Shown: one piece after another, positions 54,760 through 64,000 of the stretch
Numbering within the stretch: the stretch's first letter is position 1
Layout of the letters: every line of letters begins with the position of its first letter
The notes under the pieces: generated by a model
Seen by the model: the letters and a program-made list of their open reading frames with translations, nothing else
Databases searched by the model: none
Told to the model about the DNA's origin: nothing
Program-made: the position numbers and the translations under genes
DNA from: Nematopogon swammerdamellus
Lineage: Eukaryota; Arthropoda; Insecta; Lepidoptera; Adelidae
Length of the DNA: 64,000 bases
Assembly: GCA_946902875.1 (NCBI GenBank)
Contig: OX336349.1
Span: 16,949,891-17,013,890 of the forward strand
Direction of reading: 5' to 3'

Positions 54760-55100
54760 TTTTTTTTTTTTTATGGGAACTGACACGGTTGGCTACATCA
54801 CCTATAACATCCGTGATATCAGCCCACAACACCGGGTGAACTAGGTGCCATGTCAGTACTTCCCTTCATTCCATGTCGGCTACACTGAACTGGACGGGAA
54901 ACACGAACTATTTACATAGTCGTTTAGACCGACGTTTCATTCAGTGCGATGGTATCAACCCGGGCGGGATAAACTCTACCACCTAGTAAGGTAAGAAGGG
55001 AAGGGACCTACATTTTTACGTGGAATCCGAACCACAGTCAGCCTCCAAAGGTAGAGAGTTCACCCATCCAAGTACTGACCTCGACCCGTGGATGACGCCG
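54760..55100 (-). repeat. 5S-SINE, nearly full length
   Basis: The minus strand contains GTCAGTACTTGGATGGGTGA (5S box C), GGTTCGGATTCCACG, the middle domain (CTTACTAGGTGGTAGAG) and the tail to TTCCCATAAAAAAAA. The tRNA-like head is missing. Confidence 0.88.
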
Positions 55101-55152
55101 CCGATCGCTGTTCTGTAGTTTGTATGATTTGGAAAGTTATTTAGATATATAG

Positions 55153-55272
55153 ATTTACATTGGACGGCACGTAACTTCGCCTCTGTGCAAGAGGGACGGC
55201 GTTATACGCATGCGATCGTTGGTATAACGCTGTCCCGCTCGCACATAGGCCAAGTTACGTGCCGGGCAGTAT
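55153..55272. mobile_element. palindromic MITE just downstream of SOD2
   Basis: GGCACGTAACTTCGCCTCTG, GGACGGCGTTATACG pairs with the inverted copy ..CGCTGTCCC..CCAAGTTACGTGCC. It lies about 45 bp past the likely poly(A) signal of SOD2. Confidence 0.8.
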
Positions 55273-55331
55273 AACTGATTGGATAAAAAATCACATAGAA
55301 ATAAAACAATGTTATATTTTGTTTGACCAAT

Positions 55332-55337
55332 TTTATT
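55332..55337 (-). terminator. poly(A) signal AATAAA of SOD2 (distal)
   Basis: Minus-strand AATAAA about 108 bases after the stop codon. A nearer AATAAA lies at 55398-55403, only 42 bases after the stop. Either could be used. Confidence 0.5.
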
Positions 55338-55444
55338 GATCAAGTTACGAAATGCACTATTACATCACAAAATGTAATGCAATCTTCAAAGCTAAGCTTT
55401 ATTGGTTGCGTTTAAGAGTATCCTTATGCTGAGGTTCGACGTTT

Positions 55445-55541
55445 CTACTTGGATGCGTTCTCGTATCTCGAGGAGATGTCGGTCCAGTTGGCGACGTCGA
55501 ATATGGCTTTCACGTAGTCTGCGCGCACGTTTTTGTACTGG

Positions 55542-55573
<32 letters not shown>

Positions 55574-55590
55574 GAAGAGGGGGATTAAGC
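55445..55590 (-). CDS. SOD2: SOD2 exon 5 (terminal)
   Basis: Acceptor TTGTTCCAG|GC. It encodes [40 protein letters not shown] and RYENASK, then TAG at 55445-55447. It carries the last two metal ligands (Asp, His). Confidence 0.96.
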
Positions 55591-58500
55591 CTGGAACAAC
55601 ACAATGGAATGAAATGGAATACAGAAGGTGTTGAACTAAGCTTGCGATGGCTTCACCTAACATATCCGGGCCCGAGCAGTAGAGGAGAGTGTCAAATCGA
55701 GGTCGGGAGTAGCGAATGGCCACTCTAGACTTCGTTTCGTTTCGGCTCGCGGCAAGCCCTCTTCAGCTAGTCTGCGATGACTAGGAAGCGGAGAACTAGG
55801 AATCCCCGTTCTCAGGTCCTCTCCCTACCTGTCCATATTCTGTAGGACGCTTCCAGTGACACTTTCGAAGCCCTCACCATATATGAGCTTAACATCGATC
55901 TTGGCAGGCTTAGATTCTTGAAGAGACTGTAGAGCGACCTTTCTGATAGTCCTCATGCTCCGACTTCCACAGCGAAGAGATCAGTCTTGAGTGCGTTTCT
56001 CACTATCCGGTCTACTAAGTTGCAGTACTTGTTTACTTTGAAGTTGTGGTCCTTCGGTATGATACTTTCCCATGGAACTGTAAGTTCAACTAGTCCTGCA
56101 TTCTTTGTCGCTTTTGAGAGTGTGCAGAGGCGCCGACTTTTAGAAATCCTCGTGGGTGCTCTTGCAATTTTTTTTTATTGAGCAATCATCATCATCATCT
56201 TCAACGTGTTGCCGTCCACTGCTGGACATATGCTTCTCCAATTTTTCACTAATTCTCCCGGCACCCGGCAGCATGGATTCGCAAAACGTTCGCACAATAT
56301 TTTGCATTTGCCGCATTTACACATTCGCACGATGTACCTACGCATGTAGTGCTCCTATATTCTATTGCATGGTACCTATAGAATAATATAGGAGTACTAT
56401 AACGTTCGCTATTCGTCGCGCCACTAGTGCGAATGTGTAAGTGTGGCCGCTCAAAAGCTTGTAAGTAAATAAGGCACTTTTATCGTAGCTCAAATCCTAT
56501 TACTGATCAGTTTTTATATCTATCGTCGTGGGTGCTCCGCACCCACTACTCACCCCTCGTGGGTGCTGGAGCCCCCGAGCACCCACATAGTCGGCGCCTA
56601 TGGGTGTGGATCTAAGCTTGCGATGGCTTCACCGAACATATCCGGGCCCATCGGCAGTAGAGGAGGGTATTAATCGAGGCCGGGACTAGCGAGTGGCCAC
56701 TCAAAATTTCCCGCGCATGCTTCACATTTCGGCTCGCTTCAAGCCCTCGTCAGCTAGTCTGGATATTAGACGGACCGTCTAATATCCGCTTAGACGGTCC
56801 GTCAATGACGGTCGAATGATGATCACCAGTGATGATGGATGTTGCGGAAAAACGGCGTTATTGACTGTTCATAGTGTCAGTGTGCAGAATGTGTATTACC
56901 GGTGGTGCCCTGCAACGGATCCTGGTTGAGACAGGTAGCAAGTTCAAGGCGCCCAGCCGCCTTGTTGTAGCCGAGCCAGCCCCAACCGGAGCCCTGCACA
57001 CCCACCGACGCAGCCGCCAGTTGAGTCTTCATCTTGTCCAGAGAACCGAAATCCCTGCAAGCGTTCATGTCACATATATTTATTTTTATAAAGAGCCGAC
57101 ATGGGTGACTGTGCCCAAAAGTTCGACAGAAGAGCCAATAACACCACTCCTCGCGAACCAACTATTAACGAGGCATGATGCCACTTATAAGGCAATAATC
57201 GTCGCGCGCCGTCCCCGCCGCATGGCCCATAAAACACGAGACCTTTGCTCATAAGAAAGGATTTTTTTCTCTATATACATATAAGTTTTTGTGTCATAAG
57301 GACCATATTAACTACTGTAGAATTTTGTTTTTAGATTTTGAACTTTAAATTCTGCAAGAATCTCCTAAGAAAGAGCAAAATGTACATCACATTTCTTAGT
57401 ATAATGTTTTATACAAATTACACATATATATTTTTTAATAGAAGCAATCCAGGCTCCGAGCCAGTGGCCACGAATATCTCCAACGCTCCACGGAGTCGAA
57501 AGTCGTGCGGCGTCCGACGCGTGAGGGGTTACGTTTGAAAACAGCAGTGTGAAAACTTAACAGCCTAGAATATAATTTCTTCAGTTTAGATTCCTTTAAA
57601 TATCTATATCTTTATTAACACATTTACATTAATTTCAAATATACAAAGTATAAAAATACAAATATATACCTAAAATTAATATATTATGGATTGGTTAACC
57701 AAATTCCAGTTTAATCTACATATGTCGGTGAACAAAACAATGAGTTCATGTCATTGGGAGTTATCTACTTAGTGTGAAGTTCGGAAGGTTACTGAGATCT
57801 CATTGCAGGTTGTTGCCTGACCATATCTAACATGAAGCTGTGTGAAAAATTGTAATACCTACTAAATTTATATATATTACTAGCTTTAGCCAGTGGCTTC
57901 GCTCGCGTGAAATTCGTATTCAAAAAGAACAAAGTAAATAAGCCCGCTACCTACCGTACCTTTATTTCAGCGCGCGGAACATTTCCGTTTGTATGAGAGC
58001 CACATCTTAGCGTAACCGGAAATGAATTTTATTTAGTCTGTCCTGTGACCCGTATAATCAAATGTGCTTGTACTAAGTTCATCGAATTCGGATGATCGGT
58101 TTAAGAGTTATGAAGGAACATACATACATACAGAAAAAAAATTTAAAAATCATCAATTTAGTTTTAGTATCACACATAGAGTCTACAGACGCAAGTCTCA
58201 TAAAACAAAGAACTTTCTCCATGACCGTCCCTTACAGATTTATTATTAGTATTGATAACGCAGATTATTTTTCCTCTTGGTAACTGCCATCTGTCTTGCT
58301 GACATTTATCAGTATGTGACGCAGGTGGCTTAGTAGTGTGATAGTCAGCAAGGTGAGTGTCTATAAAAACCGCACTGAGCGAAACGTCGGTCGAAACGGC
58401 TATGTAAATAATTCGTGTTTTCCGTCCAGTTCAGTGTAGCCGACATGAAATGGAGGGAAGCACTGACATGGCGCCTAGTTCACCCGGTGTTATGGGCTGA

Positions 58501-61500
58501 CATCATGGATGTTGTAGGTGATGTAGCCGACCGTGTCAGTTTCCATAAAAAATAAAAAATCTGAATTAGTATGTTTCAAGTTTCAGGTCCCTCTTAAAAT
58601 GTACTTGCGGGGAGAATGTATGGGCAAGGACTGAGTAACATGGACTAACTTTTCAATAGCTTTCACCAGAGCAGGTGATGGCTTTCCGCCGCAGGGGGAC
58701 AGGTTCTGCCAGAAGATGGAGTGGTTGATGTGCCCACCCCCGTTGAACCTGAGCGCCGGTGCTAGACTGATGATTGTTGACACGTCCGCTGAAAACATAC
58801 ATGACATATGTCTTGTTACTAAGAGGGGACAATTTAGATTGGTGAGCGATTGATTGATTGATATATGTGTTTAGACTTTTTTTTTTTTTTTAAGCTGGAC
58901 TTATGGCGCCGATGCACCCATGACGCCGATGGACATTCGGTCGTATGCGGGGGTTGCGAATGCCATGGCGGCCTGACAGGTGCCCATTCACGCCCCTCTT
59001 GAAAGACTTGAAACTTGAGTTAGTTCACTAATATGCTGAATATTGGGATAAGGCTCATTGTACTTCTAAATAAAGTTGAATATATGCCCTACTTGTCTGA
59101 TTCACTTTGGCGCCAACCTAGAGCAAAATTTACAGATTTCTCAGTTGGTTTCGAGACTTGGTGACGGATGCCATGATCGCGCCTAAATTCATTGCGCTAC
59201 CGCCTCAAATAAATTCGAAAAATGTATTGAAGTATGTATAAATATAAATGTATGATTTTTTGTTTATTTGTATATAAATTTGCATTTATATACAAACTAG
59301 AAACTTATATAGTAAGTCACACAAAATGAATATGGAATGGGATTGTGATATACCTACATAGTGTTACATTGCAGGTGTTGTTTTTTTATACCCGTCCTCT
59401 ACGGAAGCATTAACCAAAACAATCCTTCGCCTACACCAGGTGGCGGGCGCGATCGGCGCCGGCGCATTACTCTCGAAAAAAAATCATTTTGGAAGATTTT
59501 TCCATAAAACTTCATGAACTAACATATGGATTGTATTTACAGATAAATATTCTAGCTATAAATAGTATTTTTTTATATATATTGCATATTATTATTTTGT
59601 AAAGTTGTGTTATATGAAAATCGCGACCTGTCTCAGATTTTTTATTTTTATAAATTTATTAGACCGGAAATCGGTCACATAGTATTTTTATTATAAACAC
59701 TAATAAATAACGGACCTAATCATACCTTTCTTGTGTATCAGCAGCCCCCGTGTCAACCACAATAAAATTTTGAATTCGCAAAAAATGTTGGCAAAAAAAA
59801 CACTTTCACCAAGTTCCTAGGCGAAACCTAGGTCACAAAAATGGCTCATTTCTCGTAAATTTACGACATGCAAGCACTAAGCGGCACATATTATTCAACT
59901 AGAAGAACTAAGGAACATTTCTGTCACCTCACTTTTTCCAAAAAAACGATTTATTTTGAGAAACAAGCTTCTCAAAACAGGCAAGTTTGTATGGCGCGAG
60001 ACCTAGGTCACAAAAATGGCTTGTTTCTCGTAAATGTACGACATGTAAGCACTAAACGGCATATATTATTCAACTAGAAGAACTAATGAACATTTCTGTC
60101 ACCTCACTTTCTCCGAAAAACCGATTTATTTTGAGAAACAAGCTTTGACAACAACAACAAACAGGAAAAAATTGTCAGTATGGAGTAGGACTTTTCTTCG
60201 ACTTTTTACGTAAAATGCATCTCAACTCAGTACAAACAAATGTACTCAATAGGTCCGGAATATAATGAAAAAGAGAAAAAACATCACTTACCGGTCCATT
60301 CTTCTGTATTTGGTGAACAAACTCAACGAACATTCACTACACCGACCCACAACACAACACCCACAACAATGACGACAGATATGATATTTTTTTCCTACTC
60401 TGTCGGCTCGTTGTTGTCTTCGGTAATGATAGTGTTGGTAGATCAATTTTGTCAACTTTATAGTATGTCTCTTTGTACTAATACTATAATAGTAGATTGT
60501 GTAGGGAAAAATTATTTTTCGGCCCATGCAGCGGTTTGGAGCGGTGGCGGGTTAATATTGACCGCTCCATAGATGACGGTATAAATGCTCGGCGGGCAAT
60601 ATTGCCCGCTCCAGTGATGAAGGGTTAATCGAAAACTCGAATGAAATGGAAAAGAAAACAGTTCTCAAAATAAAATGTTTTAGAAAAAAGTATTCAATTT
60701 CAGGCCGCCGTGTCACTCCCCTTAGAGCACTACCACCACTTTTCGCAGGTGACAAACACATCACTCCATGGCTTCACCAAACACATCCGGGCAATCAATG
60801 ACATCAATTGCAAGTAGGAGAATGTTTCAATCGAGCACGAGACCAGCGATTGGTCAATCTTGCTCTCTTACAGTGGTGATAGACGTTTCGCGTCAACCCC
60901 TCGTCAGCTAGTCTGCGTTGACTAGGACGCGGAGGAGAACCAGCCCCGTGCCCGACTTCCCTCCCTCTACCCGTTGAAATTTTGTACGAAGCTTCCAGTG
61001 CGGCCCGCGAAGCTCTTTCCATGTAGGAGCTTATCGCCGATCTGGCCAAGCCTAAGTCCTTGAACAACACTGTGTATATTCCGTAGCAAACTTTTGTCAA
61101 AATTTAACAAGTAAGCTAGATATCATTCTGTGTTACACATTCAGTTTATCATATCAGTTATTTTATCTTGCAAGGAACCTGTGGAGGTGCAAATTTATCC
61201 CTCTTTTTTTACTAAGCCTACGCCGTCTGTCTGTCCGTCTGTAAATTTTCACAGAATATGTGTCATTAAGGCAGATATAACAATTAATAAAAATAAAAAA
61301 TACAAAAATTAAAAAATTAAGGGGGTGGGTTCTTTTTTTTTCTCAATGAACTGGAAGCAGCGCTGATCGCCACAACTGACTGGCATCACCGATGAGAGAG
61401 AGAGAAAATAAAATCTGACAAGAAAACCTGTCAGCTTCGGGCTCACCTTTTAAAATTAAATCAGTACACTTGTCTTGTCCCTGACATTAGTTAGTTTTTT

Positions 61501-63641
61501 TATCTTTATTTGAAAAAAACTTTAGCCGTCTTGTGTGTGACTATGCCAGCCCCATAGTACCTATTAAACAATTCTCCATAACATCTCCTAGAGGTGGGCT
61601 ACAAATTTGGCATTCTTCCACCAGAGGTTCACCCAATGGCCTGTGGATCGCAAAAAATATATTTGTATACTAGCTTTTGCCCGCGGCATCGCTCGCGTGA
61701 AATTCGTATTTCAAAGGAAGAAAGTAAGTAACTTAGGGCGAGCTGGGTTCAGGTAAACGATAGACCGTCTCGAAGAAAGTGAGTAACTTTTTGAGGCCGA
61801 AGGCGGAGTTGCGTTCAGGAAGACGATAAACCTTCTCGAAGACAGTAAGTAACTATGGGCGAGGCCGAAGGCCGAGCTGCGGTCAGGAAGAGGATAAAGC
61901 ATCTTTAAGAAAGTAAGTAACAAAGGGCGAGGCCGAAGGCCGAGCTGCGTTCAGGAAGAGGATAACCTTTTCGAAGAAATTAAGTAACTATGGGCGAGGC
62001 CGAAGGCCGAGCTGCGTTCAGGATGAGGGTAAACTTTTCGAAGAAAGTAAGTAACAGAGAGCGAGGCCGAAGGCCGAGCTGCGTTCAGGAAAACGATAAA
62101 CCTTCTCGAAGACAGTAAGTAACTATGGGCGAGGCCGATGGCCGAGCTGCGTTCAGGAAGAGGATAACCTTTTTCAAGAAAGGAAGTAACAGAGGGCGAG
62201 GCCGAAGGCCGAGCTGCGTTCAGGAAGACGATAAACCTTTTCGAAGACAGTAAGTAACAGAGGGCGAGGCCGAAGGCCGAGATGTGTTCAGGAAGAGGAT
62301 AAACCTTTTCGAAGAAAGTAAGTAACAAAGAAGTTACTTTCTTCGAAAAGGTTTATCCTCTTCCTGAACACATCTCGGCCTTCGGCCTCGCCCTCTGTTA
62401 CTTCCTTTCTTGGAAAAGGTTATCCTCTTCCTGAACGCAGCTCGGCCATCGGCCTCGCCCATAGTTACTTACTGTCTTCGAGAAGGTTTATCGTTAACCT
62501 GAACCCAGCTCGCCCTTAGTTACTTACTTTCTTTCTTTGAAATACGAATTTCACGCGAGCGAAGCCGCGGGCAAAAGCTAGTTATAACAATAAAAACATA
62601 TGGTACATATCACTACAAAGATGTATTTTTTTTTAATTAACTGCATATTTACTTTTCCTTTAAATAGAACAGAAATTGTTATATTTCAATTTTCCACTAT
62701 TTTCGCTCTCCTGGACAATTTAGCATTTGGTTAATACAGTGTTTCACTCTGGAGCAGCCGATAGGTTTGCACCTAAAATTAATCAAATAGATACCTAACG
62801 AAGTTAACCTACATAATATTATGAATCGAATTAAATAAGAAAGTCTGCTCAAGACAATGCATACACACACCGCGCTCCGCCAGACCGCACCCCGCGCCAC
62901 TAACCCCCGCCGCACCGCGCCGCTGTTTATTTCGGCGCTTGGAACAATTCGATTTGTATGGGAGCCACATCTTAGCGTAGCCGGAAGTGAATTTTAGTAA
63001 GCCTATCCTGTGTCCCGTATAGTAACTTGTAGTAAGTTTCATCAAATTCGGATGATGGCTTTAAGAGTTATGGAGGAACATACATACATACATACAGAAA
63101 AGATTTCTAAAAATTGTCAATTTAGCTTTAATACCATACATAGAGGCTACAAACTCAATATTTCCTAAAACAAAGTAACTTACTCCATCACCATCCCTTA
63201 CAGATTTATTATTAGTATTGATGTCCGTCTTTAATTGTACGATCAATGCGTTTCTCAAATTATTATTATTCCGTTCACACTCTAATAAGCGTGAATTGTA
63301 TCTTCAACTTTAGTGCAAACGCTACAATTTGGTGAATTTATTTTTCGCGTCATGTGGGCAGTTTTGTTTAATGGAGTCCAGGTCGGAGTCTTAAAATTAA
63401 TGTTATGCTTCTACATAGTTAATAGTTATGTTAGATGCTGTCTAACATAATAAATTGATACTGACCCTTGCACTGAGCAGCGGAGAGTTTCTCCTCCGCC
63501 GCATTGAGGTTGGCAACGTAGGTCGCGTGATGCTTGCTGTGGTGCAGGGTCATGATGTCCCGGCTGATCACCGGCTCCAGCGCGCTGTACTCGTACGGCA
63601 GTTCGGGCAGTGTGTGCTTGAGACGCGCCGCTACCGGCGTG
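55445..63641 (-). CDS. SOD2: mitochondrial manganese superoxide dismutase (gene, exons 2-5; exon 1 off-window)
   Basis: The enzyme converts superoxide to hydrogen peroxide and oxygen in the mitochondrial matrix. Four joined exons (63641-63466, 58788-58650, 57054-56900, 55590-55445) give 204 residues with matching phases and GT/AG borders everywhere. The mature part starts at [11 protein letters not shown] and has 197 residues, the usual length. The metal ligands are all there: first His of LHHSKHH, His of [10 protein letters not shown], and Asp and His of IDVWEHAYY. Gln in CLNQDPLQ marks the Mn type over the Fe type. Seven residues of the targeting peptide (TPVAARL) precede it. The start codon lies in an exon beyond 64000. 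Introns are 4677, 1595 and 1309 bp and carry repeats. No damage is seen. Confidence 0.96.
55630..56180. repeat. repeat D copy in SOD2 intron 4
   Basis: It has CTTGCGATGGCTTCACCTAA, CATATCCGGGCCC, CGAGGTCGGGAGTAGCGA, GCAAGCCCTCTTCAGCTAGT, CTGCGATGACTAGGAAGCGG and GGCTTCAGT-like blocks in the order found at 60762-61090. The plus-strand sense is unknown. No protein is recognised. Confidence 0.7.
56280..56462. mobile_element. palindromic element in SOD2 intron 4
   Basis: GCCGCATTTACACATTCGCA pairs with GCGAATGTGTAAGTGTGGCC, and inside CTCCTATATTCTATTGCATG.. pairs with ..CTATAGAATAATATAGGAG. The arms are imperfect. Confidence 0.7.
56612..56820. repeat. repeat D partial copy, ending in a short palindrome
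   Basis: CTTGCGATGGCTTCACCGAA, CATATCCGGGCCCATCGGCA to CAAGCCCTCGTCAGCTAGTC. At 56761-56787 GGATATTAGACGG is followed by one base and its exact inverse, and AGACGGTCCGTC follows. Confidence 0.7.
56900..57054 (-). CDS. SOD2: SOD2 exon 4
   Basis: Acceptor CGCTTGCAG|G, donor ACCACCG|GTAATA. It encodes [40 protein letters not shown] and [12 protein letters not shown], with the active-site Gln typical of Mn enzymes. Confidence 0.95.
57885..58262 (+). mobile_element. family F (Lep1/Helitron-like) in SOD2 intron 3
   Basis: It starts CTAGCTTTAGCCAGTGGCTT, CGCTCGCGTGAAATTCGTAT and contains GAGAGCCACATCTTAGCGTA, GATCGGTTTAAGAGTTATGA and ACAGATTTATTATTAGTATT. Same order as at 45372. Confidence 0.75.
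58363..58556 (+). repeat. 5S-SINE, 3' part, in SOD2 intron 3
   Basis: It starts in the middle domain (CCGCACTGAGCGAAACGTCG), then the complete tail to GTGTCAGTTTCCATAAAAAA. It ends about 95 bp before the 3' border of exon 3, on the opposite strand from the gene. Confidence 0.88.
58650..58788 (-). CDS. SOD2: SOD2 exon 3
   Basis: Acceptor TGTTTTCAG|CG, donor GAAAA|GTTAGT. It encodes [35 protein letters not shown] and ALVKAIEK, including the second His ligand. The codon split at each border restores Ala and Lys. Confidence 0.95.
58878..59015 (-). pseudogene. LINE-J 3' end in SOD2 intron 2
   Basis: The minus strand reads TCAAGAGGGGCGTGAATGGG, CACCTGTCAGGCCGCCATGG, CATTCGCAACCCCCGCATAC and ends in an A-run (T16 at 58878). 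It is oriented like SOD2. Confidence 0.7.
59020..59815. other. SOD2 intron 2 sequence, unassigned
   Basis: AT-rich, without recognised repeats. No exon-like ORF is present. Confidence 0.45.
59826..60155. repeat. 175-bp direct repeat, two copies
   Basis: ACCTAGGTCACAAAAATGGC starts at 59826 and 60001. Both continue with TTTCTCGTAAAT, ATTATTCAACTAGAAGAACT, CATTTCTGTCACCTCACTTT and GATTTATTTTGAGAAACAAG. Confidence 0.9.
60762..61092. repeat. repeat D, longest copy, in SOD2 intron 2
   Basis: CCATGGCTTCACCAAACACA, TCCGGGCAATCAATG, TCGAGCACGAGACCAGCGAT, CCCCTCGTCAGCTAGTCTGC, GACTAGGACGCGGAGGAG and GAAGCTTCCAGTGCGGCCCG. The minus-strand frame 60804-61100 is open for 98 codons but has no recognised domain. 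The 60160-60760 interval before it holds short GAGCGG/CCGCTC inverted motifs (60540-60615). Confidence 0.65.
61670..62583. mobile_element. palindromic Lep1-like element with 68-bp tandem repeats
   Basis: CTAGCTTTTGCCCGCGGCAT, CGCTCGCGTGAAATTCGTAT opens it and the inverse ATACGAATTTCACGCGAGCG, AAGCCGCGGGCAAAAGCTAG closes it. The left arm holds about nine units of 67-68 bp (AAAGTAAGTAAC..GGGCGAGGCCGAAGGCCGAG, CTGCGTTCAGGAAGA..CGAAG). The right arm (from 62333) holds about three units in inverse order. The minus-strand frames in it ([19 protein letters not shown]) are repeat artefacts. Confidence 0.9.
62936..63245 (+). mobile_element. family F partial copy in SOD2 intron 2
   Basis: TTTATTTCGGCGCTTGGAAC, GGGAGCCACATCTTAGCGTA, GGCTTTAAGAGTTATGGAGG, a CATA run and ACAGATTTATTATTAGTATT. 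The 5' motif is absent. Confidence 0.75.
63466..63641 (-). CDS. SOD2: SOD2 exon 2
   Basis: The acceptor is TTGTTCACAG|C and the donor AAGG|GTCAGT. It encodes the end of the targeting peptide, [20 protein letters not shown] and [20 protein letters not shown], the helical hairpin domain with the first His ligand and the gateway Tyr. It ends one base into an Ala codon. An apparent Met upstream at 63679 lies in repeat sequence and is not the start. Confidence 0.95.
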
Positions 63642-63654
63642 CTGTGAACAAGTA

Positions 63655-63772
63655 AGGCTTCGTCAGGCCGGCATGACATTCGTAATCACCTTGCATCAGA
63701 GAGTATCCATGGGAATCATTCAAGACACAATCTCGTAGGTGTACCGAAGGGACATGTCGCGCTTTCCATTAA
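63655..63772 (+). repeat. LINE-J-like 3' end upstream of SOD2 exon 2
   Basis: CGTCAGGCCGGCATGACATT, CGTAATCACC..., GGGACATGTCGCGCTTTCCA then TTAAAAAAA. Diverged and short. The remaining 63773-64000 is AT-rich with no exon seen. Confidence 0.5.
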
Positions 63773-64000
63773 AAAAATATTCAAAAAAATTTAAAATTGT
63801 ACTCATAAAATTTCAGAGCTACATTCAGAACCGAATCGAATGCACAGTAAAACAAGTTCAAAACATAGGGAAAGATATCTCGATTATTATTTACACTGCA
63901 AAGATAGATACCTAAACAATCTGCGCAGGTAGATTTATTAATTATTTACAAAATTTATTCAAAATCTACTCACACGATATTACAAAGTTTGCTCTTTGCG

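Noticed and set aside
61711..62328. Repeated [19 protein letters not shown] frames on the minus strand
   Set aside because: They are translations of a 68-bp tandem repeat in a palindromic Lep1-like element; the repeat drifts in length between units (67 and 68 bp).
63431..63679. Met at 63679 as the SOD2 start codon
   Set aside because: The sequence upstream of 63641 is a repeat-derived piece and a proper splice acceptor (TTGTTCACAG) lies at the border, so the first residues are intronic.

Overview
The window reads as a piece of a lepidopteran (moth or butterfly) nuclear genome. It is AT-rich with short CpG-rich islands. It is dense in repeat types typical of Lepidoptera: Helitron/Lep1-like ends with a 'CCCGCGGCTTCGCTCGCGTG'-type motif, RTE and jockey-like LINE 3' ends, SINEs and many palindromic MITEs. 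It also carries one clearly recognisable host gene, mitochondrial manganese superoxide dismutase (SOD2), whose predicted protein is of ordinary animal type. No rRNA or tRNA gene, operon or CRISPR array is visible.

Layout. 1-1520: 2.65 copies of a 572-bp satellite. 1.5-8 kb: old repeats and a decayed retroelement with a gag-type zinc knuckle. 8-17 kb: SINEs, LINE 3' ends and palindromic elements. 17.3-20.3 kb: a 145-147 bp tandem repeat broken by a complete Tc1/mariner element (DD41D, intact 390-aa transposase, about 510-bp inverted ends, TA duplication). 20.8-21.85 kb: a 29-bp minisatellite that grew inside a dispersed repeat. 22-39 kb: mostly anonymous sequence with SINE/LINE fragments, a Penelope-type GIY-YIG endonuclease fragment and small inverted-repeat elements. 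39.25-42.2 kb: a Transib (RAG1-related) transposon rearranged into a palindrome with RSS-heptamer-like ends and a 5-bp target duplication. 42.2-55 kb: more SINEs, a 314-bp P-like element carrying a THAP-domain first exon, a segmental duplication and RTE/LINE fragments. 55.3-63.6 kb: SOD2 on the minus strand, four exons seen, first exon (start codon and most of the mitochondrial targeting peptide) beyond the right edge. Its introns are filled with repeats.

Repeat families named here. '5S-SINE': tRNA-like A box, then a 5S-rRNA-derived segment, then a B box, a middle domain, a LINE-like tail and poly(A). 'tRNA-SINE': ordinary tRNA-like head, the same middle domain, a different tail. 'Repeat A': about 310 bp, ending in a GTAT microsatellite. 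'LINE-J': jockey-like LINE 3' ends coding a C-terminal 'SFK..V..HL' region. 'Repeat D': a family found in SOD2 introns. 'F': a Lep1/Helitron-like family. These families swap modules with each other, and the window shows several steps of that exchange.

Most promising items: the palindromic Transib derivative with a 67-bp SINE patch, the P-like/THAP mini-element with a perfect 8-bp duplication, the hybrid tRNA/5S SINE that shares its middle with a tRNA SINE, and the DD41D element with very long inverted ends. All calls are from reading the sequence. No database search was run.
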